From contig CAIOIC010000132.1 of assembly GCA_903858275.1 (NCBI GenBank), positions 1-64,000 on the forward strand: 64,000 nucleotides of DNA. The letters are read 5' to 3'. The position numbers and the translations under genes are program-made. The notes under the pieces are model-generated. The model had not been told where the DNA came from. It did no database searches and saw only the letters and a program-made list of their open reading frames with translations. This document shows, one piece after another, positions 25,679 through 33,722 of this stretch. The stretch's first letter is position 1. Each line of letters opens with the position of its first letter. This DNA comes from an uncultured Verrucomicrobia subdivision 3 bacterium (GTDB taxonomy: Bacteria; Verrucomicrobiota; Verrucomicrobiia; Limisphaerales; UBA11358).

Positions 25679-26236
25679 ATGAGCAAAACCAAAAACAATT
25701 TGCCCGAGCCCGAAGCCGCCGCCGCGGCGACGGCACCCGCGCCGCCGCCCACGCCGGAGCAAAAGGAAGAACTCCAGAACCGCGTCGCCAAAGCGGATGA
25801 GAACTGGGAGCGCCTGCTCCGCACCACCGCGGATTTTGACAATTTCAAAAAACGCGCCGCCCGCGAAAAAATCGAAGCCGCGCAATACGCCAATTATTCG
25901 CTGATCCAGAAACTACTGCCCGTGCTCGACAATTTTGAGATGGCCCTCGCCGCCGCGCAAAACGCCGAAGGCGACAAGCTCGCCGCGCTCCAATCCGGCG
26001 TCGGGATGATCCAGCAACAGCTCAAGGCCGCACTCACCGAGGCCGGCCTGGAAGAAATTGACGCCGCCGGCAAGCCGTTCGACCCGAATCTGCACGAGGC
26101 CATTTCCGAACAAGAATCCACCGAAGTCGCCGAAGGCAACGTGCGGCAACAACTCCGCAAGGGATACAAACTCAAAGACCGCCTGGTGCGCCCCGCCACC
26201 GTCATCGTCGCCAAAAAGCCGGCGACAAATTCGTAA
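25679..26236 (+). CDS. grpE: nucleotide exchange factor GrpE
   Basis: The product, from the ATG at 25679 ([12 protein letters not shown]), is 185 residues. It has a low-complexity Ala/Pro/Glu N-terminus, a long coiled-coil helix ([40 protein letters not shown]) and a C-terminal beta-wing domain ending [36 protein letters not shown]... The FDPNLHEA phrase is the GrpE signature. The protein releases ADP from DnaK. The earlier ATG (25658) adds MFGRKKP and lies almost on the predicted transcription start. It precedes dnaJ by 26 bases; dnaK itself is not in the window. Confidence 0.95.
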   Translation: MSKTKNNLPEPEAAAAATAPAPPPTPEQKEELQNRVAKADENWERLLRTTADFDNFKKRAAREKIEAAQYANYSLIQKLLPVLDNFEMALAAAQNAEGDKLAALQSGVGMIQQQLKAALTEAGLEEIDAAGKPFDPNLHEAISEQESTEVAEGNVRQQLRKGYKLKDRLVRPATVIVAKKPATNS

Positions 26237-26262
26237 TTCAACCGGCGTCATCCGAAATCACC

Positions 26263-27369
26263 ATGGCCAAACGCGACTATTACGAAATTCTCGGCGTGCC
26301 GCGCGGCGCGAACGACGACGAAATCAAAAAAGCCTACCGCAAACAGGCGGTAAAATTTCATCCGGACAAAAACCCCGGCGACAAGACCGCCGAGGAAAAT
26401 TTCAAGGAGCTCGGCCATGCCTATGAGATTTTGAGCGACCCCCAAAAGCGCGCCGCCTACGACCAATACGGCCACGACGCCTTCGACCCGCGCGCCCGCG
26501 CCCGCGGCGGCAGCGGCGGCGGGTTCCACGATCCGTTTGATATTTTCCGCGAGGTTTTTGGCGGGGGCGGAGGCGGCCAGGATCCAAACGCGCCGCAGCG
26601 CGGCGATGATTTGCGCTACGACATGCAGATCACGCTTGAAGAATCGGCGCTGGGCTGCGAAAAAGAAATTTCCATCACCAAGCCCGACAAATGCGACAGC
26701 TGCAACGGCTCCGGGGCGGAGGCGGGCTCCAAAATGCGCCAGTGCGGAACGTGCGGCGGACACGGGCAGGTGCTCACCGCCCGCGGCATTTTCAGCATCG
26801 CGCAAACCTGCCCGCACTGCAAGGGCGCGGGGCGCATACTGGAAAAGCCGTGCAAAAAATGTGCCGGCAACGGCAAACAGGAGCGCACTTCAAAAATCAA
26901 ATTGCGCATTCCCGCCGGCGTGGAAGCCGGCTCCCGCCTGCGCTCCGCCGGCAATGGCGAGGCGGGCGCGCGCGGCGGCCCGGCGGGCGATCTCTATGTT
27001 TTCCTGCAGGTCAAACCTCACGAGGTATTTTCCCGCGAGGGCGACGATTTGCTGTGCGAGGTCCCGGTAAGTTTTGCGCAAGCCACGCTAGGCGCGGAGC
27101 TGGAAGTGCCGACGCTGGAAGGCCGAGCCACGATCCGGATTCCCGCCGGGACGCAACCGGGGACATTACTCCGGATCAAGGGGCGCGGCGTAAAAAATCT
27201 CCAAGGCTACGGACAGGGCGACTTGCATATCCGCGTCCAAGTCGAAGTGCCGACGCATTTAAATTCCGAGCAAAAGCAAAAAATCCAGGAATTCGCCGCC
27301 CTGTGCGACGGCAAGGAAGCGCCCCTGGCCCAGGGATTTTTTGAGAAGGCAAAAAAGTTCTTCAAGTGA
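26263..27369 (+). CDS. dnaJ: chaperone DnaJ (type I Hsp40)
   Basis: The 368-residue protein shows the whole type I architecture. The J domain carries the catalytic HPD in [12 protein letters not shown], a Gly/Phe/Arg-rich linker follows ([15 protein letters not shown]), and the zinc-finger region has four CxxCxGxG repeats ([24 protein letters not shown] and CKKCAGNG). Two substrate-binding domains close the protein. All eight zinc-ligand cysteines are present. It stimulates DnaK ATPase and loads unfolded clients, working with the GrpE encoded upstream. The rsmE start (27377) lies seven bases after its stop. Confidence 0.97.
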   Translation: MAKRDYYEILGVPRGANDDEIKKAYRKQAVKFHPDKNPGDKTAEENFKELGHAYEILSDPQKRAAYDQYGHDAFDPRARARGGSGGGFHDPFDIFREVFGGGGGGQDPNAPQRGDDLRYDMQITLEESALGCEKEISITKPDKCDSCNGSGAEAGSKMRQCGTCGGHGQVLTARGIFSIAQTCPHCKGAGRILEKPCKKCAGNGKQERTSKIKLRIPAGVEAGSRLRSAGNGEAGARGGPAGDLYVFLQVKPHEVFSREGDDLLCEVPVSFAQATLGAELEVPTLEGRATIRIPAGTQPGTLLRIKGRGVKNLQGYGQGDLHIRVQVEVPTHLNSEQKQKIQEFAALCDGKEAPLAQGFFEKAKKFFK

Positions 27370-27376
27370 TCCCGCC

Positions 27377-28126
27377 ATGCACCGCTTCTATCTGGCGCCC
27401 GAAAACTGCCGGGGGGACTCACTGCACCTCGACGAACGCGAAGCGCACCATGCGCGGCACGTCCTGCGCTTAAAACCCGGCGACTTCGCGACGGTTCTGG
27501 ACGGCGCCGGCAGTGAATTTCTCGGGGCCGTTGTAAACACCGAAAAAAAGTCCGTAACGCTGGCCGTAAAAGAAAAGAAATCCACGCCGGTCCCGCCCTG
27601 CCCCGCCAGCTTGTTGATCGCCATGCCCAGGGGGAAAATCATCGAAGACATAATACAAAAAGCCACGGAACTCGGGGTACGGCGCATCGTTCCGCTATTG
27701 ACCGAACGCGTGGTGGCGCAACTGGACAGGGAAGGCGCGGAAGCCAAGCGAAACAAATGGCAACAGGTCGCCATCGAAGCCATCAAGCAATGCGGCTCAC
27801 CTTGGCTGCCGCGCGTAGAAACCCCAGTGGCGCTAAAAGAATTTCTCGCGCAGGGCGGATTGCCCGAACTGACCCTGGTCGGCTCGCTGCAGACGAAACG
27901 GGTCCATCCGCACAAGGTTTTGGCCGCATTTTCATCCCAACACGGACGACCGCCCCACAGCGCGGGCCTATGGATCGGGCCGGAAGGCGATTTCACGCTG
28001 GCGGAATTGCAGGCCATCGAAGCGGCGGGTGCGCAGCCGGTGACGCTCGGCAAGCTGACCCTGCGCGTAGAGACCGCGGCGATCTACGGCCTGTCGTTTT
28101 TGAATTACGAGCTTCAGCGCGACTGA
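27377..28126 (+). CDS. rsmE: 16S rRNA (uracil-1498-N3)-methyltransferase RsmE
   Basis: The start at 27377 (MHRFYLAPENCRGDSLHLDERE) fits RsmE, whose first residues are M-R/H-R-F-Y; the track's 12 extra residues overlap the dnaJ stop. The 249-residue SPOUT enzyme carries HHARHVLRLKPGD in the N-terminal PUA-like domain. It also has the knot signatures IEDIIQKATELGVRRIVPLLTERVV and LWIGPEGDFTLAELQAIEAAGAQPVTLGKLTLRVETAA, which form the S-adenosylmethionine-binding trefoil. It modifies U1498 of 16S rRNA. The dnaJ-rsmE order is common in bacteria. Its end overlaps the convergent midA stop by 13 bases. Confidence 0.95.
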   Translation: MHRFYLAPENCRGDSLHLDEREAHHARHVLRLKPGDFATVLDGAGSEFLGAVVNTEKKSVTLAVKEKKSTPVPPCPASLLIAMPRGKIIEDIIQKATELGVRRIVPLLTERVVAQLDREGAEAKRNKWQQVAIEAIKQCGSPWLPRVETPVALKEFLAQGGLPELTLVGSLQTKRVHPHKVLAAFSSQHGRPPHSAGLWIGPEGDFTLAELQAIEAAGAQPVTLGKLTLRVETAAIYGLSFLNYELQRD

Positions 28127-29202
28127 ACCAGCACCCGAAAGGCGCGCCCCAAGTGGTCCGGATGCGTGAGGGTTTGAAACTGCCGGATTTGTTTCGCATC
28201 GAAATTGATGAAGTCGCCGCGCTTCACGGCCGCGCTTAATATCCGGGTGAGGAATTGCGGCTGGGGGCAGCAGCGCTCCGTTTGCAATCCGACTTCCGCC
28301 CCAGCTTTTTGAAGGGCGGAGAAATCAACGTGGGCGGTCAAGTCCTGCTCGCCGGGACGCGCCAGCAAATCGCCGCTCACCTGGTGACGATGATAGGCGC
28401 GCAGGGTGCCATTGATTCGCGAAGGGGAAAACTGCTCTCCGGCGGCAAACCCGTAATCAATCGCCACCAGCTTGCCACCAGCCAAGGTTTGGGCAGCGGC
28501 GCGCCACCAATTTTCAGCGGCCGGTGATTTTTCGATAGTGTAGCCGTCAGGCAGAACCGCCAGGAGTTCCGGCGGAGCGTGGCGGGGGGACAATGAATCA
28601 TGGACCGGTTCCGGCAGGCGCGTCCAGACGAGCTTTTCCCCGGCGAGAGCGACGCCCCACTCGAACCAGTCCCCAGCCGGGGCATCCCAACCCAGGCGAT
28701 GAACCGGCAGGGCATCCAGCAACTCATTGCTAAAGATGATACCGCGGGATCCGGCAAGCGCGGGATCGCCCAAACCGGAAATCCAGCGAACGCCCGACGC
28801 CAATCCTTTCAACGTTTCCCGCTGCCATTGCTGCCGGACCGACGACGGTTCCAGGAGGATATATTCCAATTCCGCGAAAAGCCCAGGACGGTGAAGCTGA
28901 AGCCAGCCCAAAACATCGGCGGCGAGTTTTCCATCGTGCGCGCCAGCCTCGATGATTCGCAAGGGGCGATCCGGAACACGCAATTCGGCGAGCCATTCGG
29001 CAAATTGATACGCGAGCAATTCGCCGAACAAATTCCCCACGCTGACACTGGTAACAAAATCCCCGCGCCGACCGACGCCGCCCGGCGGCTTTTCGTAATA
29101 GCCGGTGGCGGGGGAATAAAGCGCCAGCTCCATGAAGCGCGCAAAGGAAATTGCGCGATGGCGAAGGATTTCCCCGCGGATATTTTCACCCGGCATTTTC
29201 AT
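28114..29202 (-). CDS. MidA/NDUFAF7-family SAM-dependent methyltransferase
   Basis: The 362-residue protein has the family opening EILRHRAISFARFMELALYSPATGYY and the glycine-rich SAM loop ADGLRIIEAGAHDGKLAADVL-like segment (RIIEAGAHDGKLAADVLGWLQ, about residues 83-103). A mid-domain SNELLDALPVHRLGWD is the invariant SNE-L-DA-PV block of MidA. The mitochondrial relative methylates an arginine of a complex I subunit; the bacterial substrate is not established. It is convergent with rsmE, overlapping by 13 bases, and divergent from pilT, whose promoter lies in the 52-base gap. Confidence 0.92.
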   Translation of the reverse strand: MKMPGENIRGEILRHRAISFARFMELALYSPATGYYEKPPGGVGRRGDFVTSVSVGNLFGELLAYQFAEWLAELRVPDRPLRIIEAGAHDGKLAADVLGWLQLHRPGLFAELEYILLEPSSVRQQWQRETLKGLASGVRWISGLGDPALAGSRGIIFSNELLDALPVHRLGWDAPAGDWFEWGVALAGEKLVWTRLPEPVHDSLSPRHAPPELLAVLPDGYTIEKSPAAENWWRAAAQTLAGGKLVAIDYGFAAGEQFSPSRINGTLRAYHRHQVSGDLLARPGEQDLTAHVDFSALQKAGAEVGLQTERCCPQPQFLTRILSAAVKRGDFINFDAKQIRQFQTLTHPDHLGRAFRVLVQSR

Positions 29203-29205
29203 TGC

Positions 29206-29234
29206 TTGCAGATAAACATGGCTTGCGCTAGTGT
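29206..29234 (+). promoter_or_regulatory. candidate pilT promoter
   Basis: TTGCAG is followed after 17 bases by TAGTGT. The predicted transcription start is about 29241, downstream of the track's start codon at 29231, which therefore cannot be used from this promoter. This supports the ATG at 29255. Confidence 0.5.
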
Positions 29235-29243
29235 CGAATCAAC

Positions 29244-29250
29244 GAGAGGA
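29244..29250 (+). promoter_or_regulatory. Shine-Dalgarno site fixing the pilT start
   Basis: GAGAGGA lies four bases before the ATG at 29255. It is one of the strongest ribosome binding sites in the window and, with the promoter position, decides the start over the track's 29231. Confidence 0.7.
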
Positions 29251-29254
29251 CTTT

Positions 29255-30352
29255 ATGGCTAAAATTGACGCATTTTTCAACCTGATGTTTGAGCAGAAGG
29301 CCTCCGACCTGCACATGGCTTCCGGCAATCCCCCGATGATGCGCATCAACGGAGAGCTGCAACGGGTAGATTATCCCCCGCTGGATAACGATACGCTCAA
29401 GGCCATGCTCTACGAAATCGCGCCGGATTACAAAATCAAACAGTTTGAAGAAACCGGCGATGTGGACTTCGGCTATGAAATCCCGAACATCTCGCGCTTC
29501 CGCGTGAACTTCTTCAACCAGAAAAACGGCGTCAGCGCGGTGTTCCGGCAAATTCCGAGCCGCGTGCTGTCGTTTGAAGATTTCGAAAAATTAGAAGCCC
29601 CGCTGCCCTCGGTATTAAAAAAGTTTGCGATGCTAAACCGCGGGCTCGTGGTCGTCACCGGCCCCACCGGCTCCGGCAAATCCACCACCCTCGCGGCCGT
29701 CGTGGATTACTGCAACCGGAACCGCAAAGATCACATCATCACCGTGGAAGACCCGATCGAGTTTGTCCACGAAAGCAAAAACTGCCTGGTCAATCATCGC
29801 GAGGTCGGCGTGCATACGAAGTCATTTGCCTCGGCGCTGCGCGGCGCCTTGCGCGAAGACCCGGACATCATCCTCGTCGGCGAAATGCGCGATCTGGAAA
29901 CCATCGAACTGGCGATCACGGCGGCCGCAACCGGCCACCTGGTTTTCGGCACGCTGCACACGCAAAGCGCCGCCAAGACCGTGGATCGCATCATTGACGT
30001 TTTTCCCGCCGACCAGCAGAACAAGATCCGGCAAACATTGTCCGAGGCGTTGAAAGGCGTCGTGGCGCAAACATTGTTCAAGCGGTCGGATAAGAAAGGC
30101 CGCGTGGCGGCATTCGAAGTCCTGGTATTCAACACCGCGGTGGCCAACCTCGTACGCGAAGGCAAGACGCATCAGATTCAAGGCATGATCCAGATCGGCA
30201 AGAAATTCGGCAACCAGCAATTGGACGACCACATCATGGAGCACGTCCGCATGAAGCGCATCACCCCGGAAGACGCCTTTGACAAGGCGCTCGACAAGAA
30301 AAAATTCCGCCCGCTGTTAGCACACCCGCCGGAAGACGAAGATGCCCTGTAA
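29255..30352 (+). CDS. pilT: type IV pilus retraction ATPase PilT
   Basis: The start at 29255 (MAKIDAFFNLMFEQKASDLHMA) removes the track's eight extra residues. The 365-residue hexameric ATPase has Walker A VVTGPTGSGKSTT, the Asp-box region DHIITVEDPIEFVH, Walker B IILVGEMRDLETI and a His-box TGHLVFGTLHT. The AIRNLIRE-type motif is present as AVANLVREGKTHQI, which in PilT is needed for pilus retraction. It energises pilus depolymerisation from the cytoplasmic face of the inner membrane. It lies eleven kilobases from the pilQ cluster, just ahead of a second PilT-family gene after two bases, and is divergent from midA. Confidence 0.95.
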   Translation: MAKIDAFFNLMFEQKASDLHMASGNPPMMRINGELQRVDYPPLDNDTLKAMLYEIAPDYKIKQFEETGDVDFGYEIPNISRFRVNFFNQKNGVSAVFRQIPSRVLSFEDFEKLEAPLPSVLKKFAMLNRGLVVVTGPTGSGKSTTLAAVVDYCNRNRKDHIITVEDPIEFVHESKNCLVNHREVGVHTKSFASALRGALREDPDIILVGEMRDLETIELAITAAATGHLVFGTLHTQSAAKTVDRIIDVFPADQQNKIRQTLSEALKGVVAQTLFKRSDKKGRVAAFEVLVFNTAVANLVREGKTHQIQGMIQIGKKFGNQQLDDHIMEHVRMKRITPEDAFDKALDKKKFRPLLAHPPEDEDAL

Positions 30353-30354
30353 TT

Positions 30355-31551
30355 ATGCGAAAACCGGAACTGGATCAGATTCTGACAACGATGCTGGCAG
30401 CGCAGCCGGAAGTATCCGATTTAAATTTCACCGTAGACCGCCCGCCCCAAGTCGAAGCCTACGGCGAACTCAAGCCGGTCGTTCTGGATCCGCCGATAGC
30501 AAAACTGACACCGTTCCAGATTGAGAGCATCGCGCTCAACATCATCGGGGACAACCTCTGGCATATCGAGGATTTACTGCGGCACGGCTCGTGCGACGCC
30601 TCGTACGCGCTGAGCGACAAAGCCCGGTTCCGCGTAAATATTTTTTCGCAGCGCGGCAATTATTCCATTGTCTGCCGCCAGTTAAACGCGGCAATCCCGA
30701 CCCTTGAACAATTAAAGTTTCCGCCCATTCTAAAGGATATACCCCGCGAAAAAACCGGGCTGGTGCTCGTCACGGGGGCCACCGGCTCAGGAAAATCCAC
30801 CACCCTGGCGGCCATCCTAAATGAAATCAACCGGCACAGTCCCGTCCACATTGTGACGCTGGAAGACCCCGTGGAATACCTGCACACCCATGACAAAGCC
30901 ACGTTCAACCAACGGGAACTGGGCATTGATTTTGATTCCTATGCCAACGGTTTGCGCGCCGCGCTGCGCCAGGCGCCGAAAGTGATTCTCGTCGGCGAAA
31001 TGCGCGACCAAGACACGGTTAAGATCGCCTTAAGCGCCGCCGAAACCGGCCATCTGGTCTTGAGCACGCTACATACCATCAACGCCGGGGAGACCATTAA
31101 CCGCATTCTGGGCATGTTCGAGCCGGAGGAGCAGGAGCAGATTCGCGTCCGGCTGGCTGACTCACTGCGCTGGGTGGTAAGCCAGCGGCTCGTGCCCAAG
31201 ATTGAAGGCGGGCGGTTTGCCCTGCTGGAAATCATGGGCGCCAACCTGCGCACCCAGGAAAGCATCCGGCTGGGCGAGAGCGAAGGAAAAACTTTTTATG
31301 AAATCATCGAAGCCAGCTATCCCTTTGGCTGGCGGAATTTTGATCAGAACTGCATTGAAGCCTATGACCGCGGCGTCATCACGGAAGACACCGCGATGCT
31401 CTATTGCACCAAGCGCAGCGTCGTCTCCCGCGCCATTGACAACTTAAAAAAGGCCCGCGGCGAGCAAACCAGCGATGTGAACACCCTCCGAATGAAAGCC
31501 GGCAGCCATGGCGGAACGGCGGCGGCACCACCCGTCTTAAAAATTAAATGA
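30355..31551 (+). CDS. second PilT/PilU-type ATPase
   Basis: This 398-residue paralogue retains Walker A VLVTGATGSGKSTTLAAILNE, the VTLEDPVEYLH loop, Walker B VILVGEMRDQDTVKIALSAAETGH and the HLVLSTLHTI His-box. At the AIRNLIRE position it reads NLRTQESIRLGESEGKTFYE, clearly altered from PilT, and it has a longer C-terminus rich in Gly/Ala/Pro. This is the pattern expected of a PilU-like accessory retraction ATPase, which needs PilT. It begins two bases after pilT, and its stop overlaps the start of the receiver-like gene (ATGA). The PilU identity is by analogy; it could instead be a lineage-specific second PilT. Confidence 0.85.
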   Translation: MRKPELDQILTTMLAAQPEVSDLNFTVDRPPQVEAYGELKPVVLDPPIAKLTPFQIESIALNIIGDNLWHIEDLLRHGSCDASYALSDKARFRVNIFSQRGNYSIVCRQLNAAIPTLEQLKFPPILKDIPREKTGLVLVTGATGSGKSTTLAAILNEINRHSPVHIVTLEDPVEYLHTHDKATFNQRELGIDFDSYANGLRAALRQAPKVILVGEMRDQDTVKIALSAAETGHLVLSTLHTINAGETINRILGMFEPEEQEQIRVRLADSLRWVVSQRLVPKIEGGRFALLEIMGANLRTQESIRLGESEGKTFYEIIEASYPFGWRNFDQNCIEAYDRGVITEDTAMLYCTKRSVVSRAIDNLKKARGEQTSDVNTLRMKAGSHGGTAAAPPVLKIK

Positions 31552-32021
31552 ACGATGCCTTTGATTTTGTCAGCAACGGAGACGCGCCCGCGCTCATCGC
31601 CTTTTCCACGCCCGAATGGCTGGATTCCGCCAAGGCCGCCCTGAATGAACTCGGCTACAAGGTTCACACCGCCGCCACGCACAGCGATTTCCTCCTGCGT
31701 TTCGGCCAGGCACATTACCAGGTGGTGCTGATCGAGGAACTCTTCGGGGCCAATACGCCAGGCGAAAACCTGGCACTGAAAACCCTGCAAAACATGCCGG
31801 TCAACCAGCGCCGCCACGCCACCCTCCTGCTCATCGGCGACTCCTTTCAAACTTTCACACCAATGGAGGCGTTCAAAAACAGCGTCCACGCCGTCATCAA
31901 CAGCTCCGAGCTGTTCCTGCTCAAGCAACTCGTGGAGAAAGCGGTCGCCGACAACACCACCTTTCTCCATAGCTACCGCGAAGTTCAGCACCGCGTGCTC
32001 ACCAGCGGCACCCGCAACTAG
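31548..32021 (+). CDS. receiver-like protein lacking phosphorylation residues
   Basis: The 157-residue product has the beta/alpha rhythm of a CheY-type receiver domain (ALIAFSTPEWLDSAKAALNELGYKVHTAATHSDFLLRF, then YQVVLIEELFG, ATLLLIGDS, HAVINSSELFLLKQLVEKAV). The acidic pair after beta1 is replaced by FST, the phospho-acceptor position reads IEE instead of a D, and no lysine follows the fifth strand. If it is a receiver fold it cannot be phosphorylated in the usual way. It overlaps the second PilT-family gene by four bases (ATGA), so it is translationally coupled and probably binds or regulates the retraction ATPases. Fold assignment is by inspection only. Confidence 0.6.
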   Translation: MNDAFDFVSNGDAPALIAFSTPEWLDSAKAALNELGYKVHTAATHSDFLLRFGQAHYQVVLIEELFGANTPGENLALKTLQNMPVNQRRHATLLLIGDSFQTFTPMEAFKNSVHAVINSSELFLLKQLVEKAVADNTTFLHSYREVQHRVLTSGTRN

Positions 32022-32023
32022 AC

Positions 32024-32758
32024 GTGACCCGACTGGATCAAGCCCTGGTCGAGCGCGCCCTCTGCGCCAGCCGCGAAAAAGCCAAGCGACTGATTCTGGC
32101 CGGGGCCGTTCGCATCAACGGCCATCCCGCCAAAAAAGCCAGCGACAGCATCAAGCCGGCGGACGAAATCACCGTGGACACACCGGAAAAATTCGTCAGC
32201 CGCGGCGGCCACAAACTCGAACACGCCCTCGTCCATTTCCAACTCAACGTCGCCGGCCTCACCGCCATTGACATCGGCGCCTCCACCGGCGGGTTCACCG
32301 ACTGCCTGCTCCAGCGCGGGGCGGAAAAAGTTTTCGCCGTGGATGTGGGCCACGGCCAGATCGCCTGGAAACTTCGCAGCGACCCGCGCACCGTGGTGAT
32401 GGAGAAAACCAATGCCCGCTTCCTGAAGCCAAAACACTTCCCCATGCCGGCCGACCTGATCGTCGCTGACTGCTCCTTCATATCGCTGACAAAAATCCTG
32501 CCCCCCGCCGGGCCCCTGCTCAAACCGAAGGGGAAGATCGTAGCGCTCATCAAGCCGCAATTCGAAGCCGGCAAGAAAGAGGTGGACAAGGGCCGCGGCG
32601 TCATCACCGATGCCGCGATCCACGCCCGCGTCCTGGCGGAGCTGAAAGATTTTGTCTCGGCACAGGCTGGCCTTTGCTGGCGCGGTGTGGTTGAATCTCC
32701 CCTGCTGGGCCCGGCCGGCAACAAAGAGTTTTTAGCACTGATTGAAAAAAACGGCTGA
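32024..32758 (+). CDS. tlyA: TlyA-family rRNA methyltransferase/hemolysin
   Basis: The start codon is GTG, two bases after the previous stop. The 244-residue product joins an N-terminal S4 RNA-binding domain (MTRLDQALVERALCASREKAKRLILAGAVRINGHPAKKASDSIKPADEITV) to an FtsJ-like methyltransferase. The latter carries LTAIDIGASTGGFTDCLLQRGAEKVFAVDVGHGQIAWKL as SAM loop and a VIVADCSFISLTKILPPAGPLLKPKG block. The full set FVSRGGHKLE is the family signature. TlyA methylates 2'-O of cytidines in 16S/23S rRNA. The 3' end overlaps the nadK start by 17 bases, so these are co-expressed. Confidence 0.92.
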   Translation: MTRLDQALVERALCASREKAKRLILAGAVRINGHPAKKASDSIKPADEITVDTPEKFVSRGGHKLEHALVHFQLNVAGLTAIDIGASTGGFTDCLLQRGAEKVFAVDVGHGQIAWKLRSDPRTVVMEKTNARFLKPKHFPMPADLIVADCSFISLTKILPPAGPLLKPKGKIVALIKPQFEAGKKEVDKGRGVITDAAIHARVLAELKDFVSAQAGLCWRGVVESPLLGPAGNKEFLALIEKNG

Positions 32759-33626
32759 ACATTTCCAACGCATCGGACTGGTCGGCAACGCGGAAAAACC
32801 CGCCGCCGCCGCCAGCGTCCGCGCGGCGGCGCAGCTCCTGCGCCGATCCGGCCGCGAGGTTTTCTGCGACGCCATTACCGGCGCCTTCGCCAAGATCAAG
32901 GGCCGGGTTCTGCCCGACACGGCCACGCTGGCGCGCGCGGTGGATTTGCTCATCATTTTCGGAGGGGACGGCACGATGCTCCACGTCGCGCGGCAGATTG
33001 CCGGATCGCACACGCCAATGCTCGGCGTCAACATCGGGGGGCTGGGCTTTCTCACCGCCGTGCCATCAGAGCAACTGGCCACCGCGCTGAAACTGCTCGG
33101 GCAGGGAAAATTTCGTTTCGAATCCCGGGCGCTGATTGCGGCCACCGGCAACGCCAACGGAACCCCCATCCAGGCCACGGCGCTCAACGACATCGTCATC
33201 AGCCGCGGCGCCGCCTCGCGGCTCATCGCGCTGGATGTCAGCGTAGAAGGCGAGCCCATCACGCGCTACCGCTGCGACGGCCTGATCATCAGTTCGCCGA
33301 CCGGTTCCACGGCCTATTCGCTCGCGGCGGGCGGCGCGATCGTTTTGCCGACGGCGGAAGTCTTCGTCCTGACACCGATTTGCCCACACGCATTGTCCAA
33401 CCGCTCCATCATTTTGCCGCTGTCGGCCACCCTGCGCGTAAAGGCCATCAAAACCGAGCCGGCAACCTTTCTCAATGCGGACGGACAGATTGCAGGCGAA
33501 CTGATCAACGGCGACGAAATCACCATCCGCCGCAGCCGCAGCACCGTGCGCCTCGTGCATCTGGGCAACGGATCTTTTCTGGAAGCTTTGCGACGAAAAC
33601 TTCATTGGCGCGGAACGTATCTTTAA
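32742..33626 (+). CDS. nadK: NAD kinase
   Basis: The frame opens with TTG at 32742 inside the end of tlyA. The 294-residue enzyme has the catalytic GGDGT motif (LLIIFGGDGTMLHVARQIAG, about residues 66-85), the NIGGLGFLTAV block and a DGLIISSPTGSTAYSLAAGGAIV segment, which together define NadK and its NAD-binding cleft. It phosphorylates NAD to NADP using ATP or polyphosphate. The short gap before the pilT-tlyA-nadK string and the overlaps point to a single transcript, but the functional link to the pilus genes is unclear; tlyA-nadK adjacency is common in bacteria. Confidence 0.95.
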   Translation: MKKTAEHFQRIGLVGNAEKPAAAASVRAAAQLLRRSGREVFCDAITGAFAKIKGRVLPDTATLARAVDLLIIFGGDGTMLHVARQIAGSHTPMLGVNIGGLGFLTAVPSEQLATALKLLGQGKFRFESRALIAATGNANGTPIQATALNDIVISRGAASRLIALDVSVEGEPITRYRCDGLIISSPTGSTAYSLAAGGAIVLPTAEVFVLTPICPHALSNRSIILPLSATLRVKAIKTEPATFLNADGQIAGELINGDEITIRRSRSTVRLVHLGNGSFLEALRRKLHWRGTYL

Positions 33627-33690
33627 CATGCCATCGTTGAAAAATTACAACGTCAAATTGTTGAAGCGGATTTCGCTGCCGCTCAACCTA

Positions 33691-33715
33691 CGGTTCAACG
33701 GTTCAACCATTCAAC
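33691..33715. repeat. short TTCAAC tandem motif upstream of the LacI gene
   Basis: GGTTCAACGGTTCAACCATTCAAC contains three TTCAAC units at 9-10 base spacing, ending seven bases before the ATG of the LacI regulator at 33723. It may be a slippage product, or it may be part of an operator; nothing in the sequence decides this. Confidence 0.45.
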
Positions 33716-33722
33716 GAATCAC

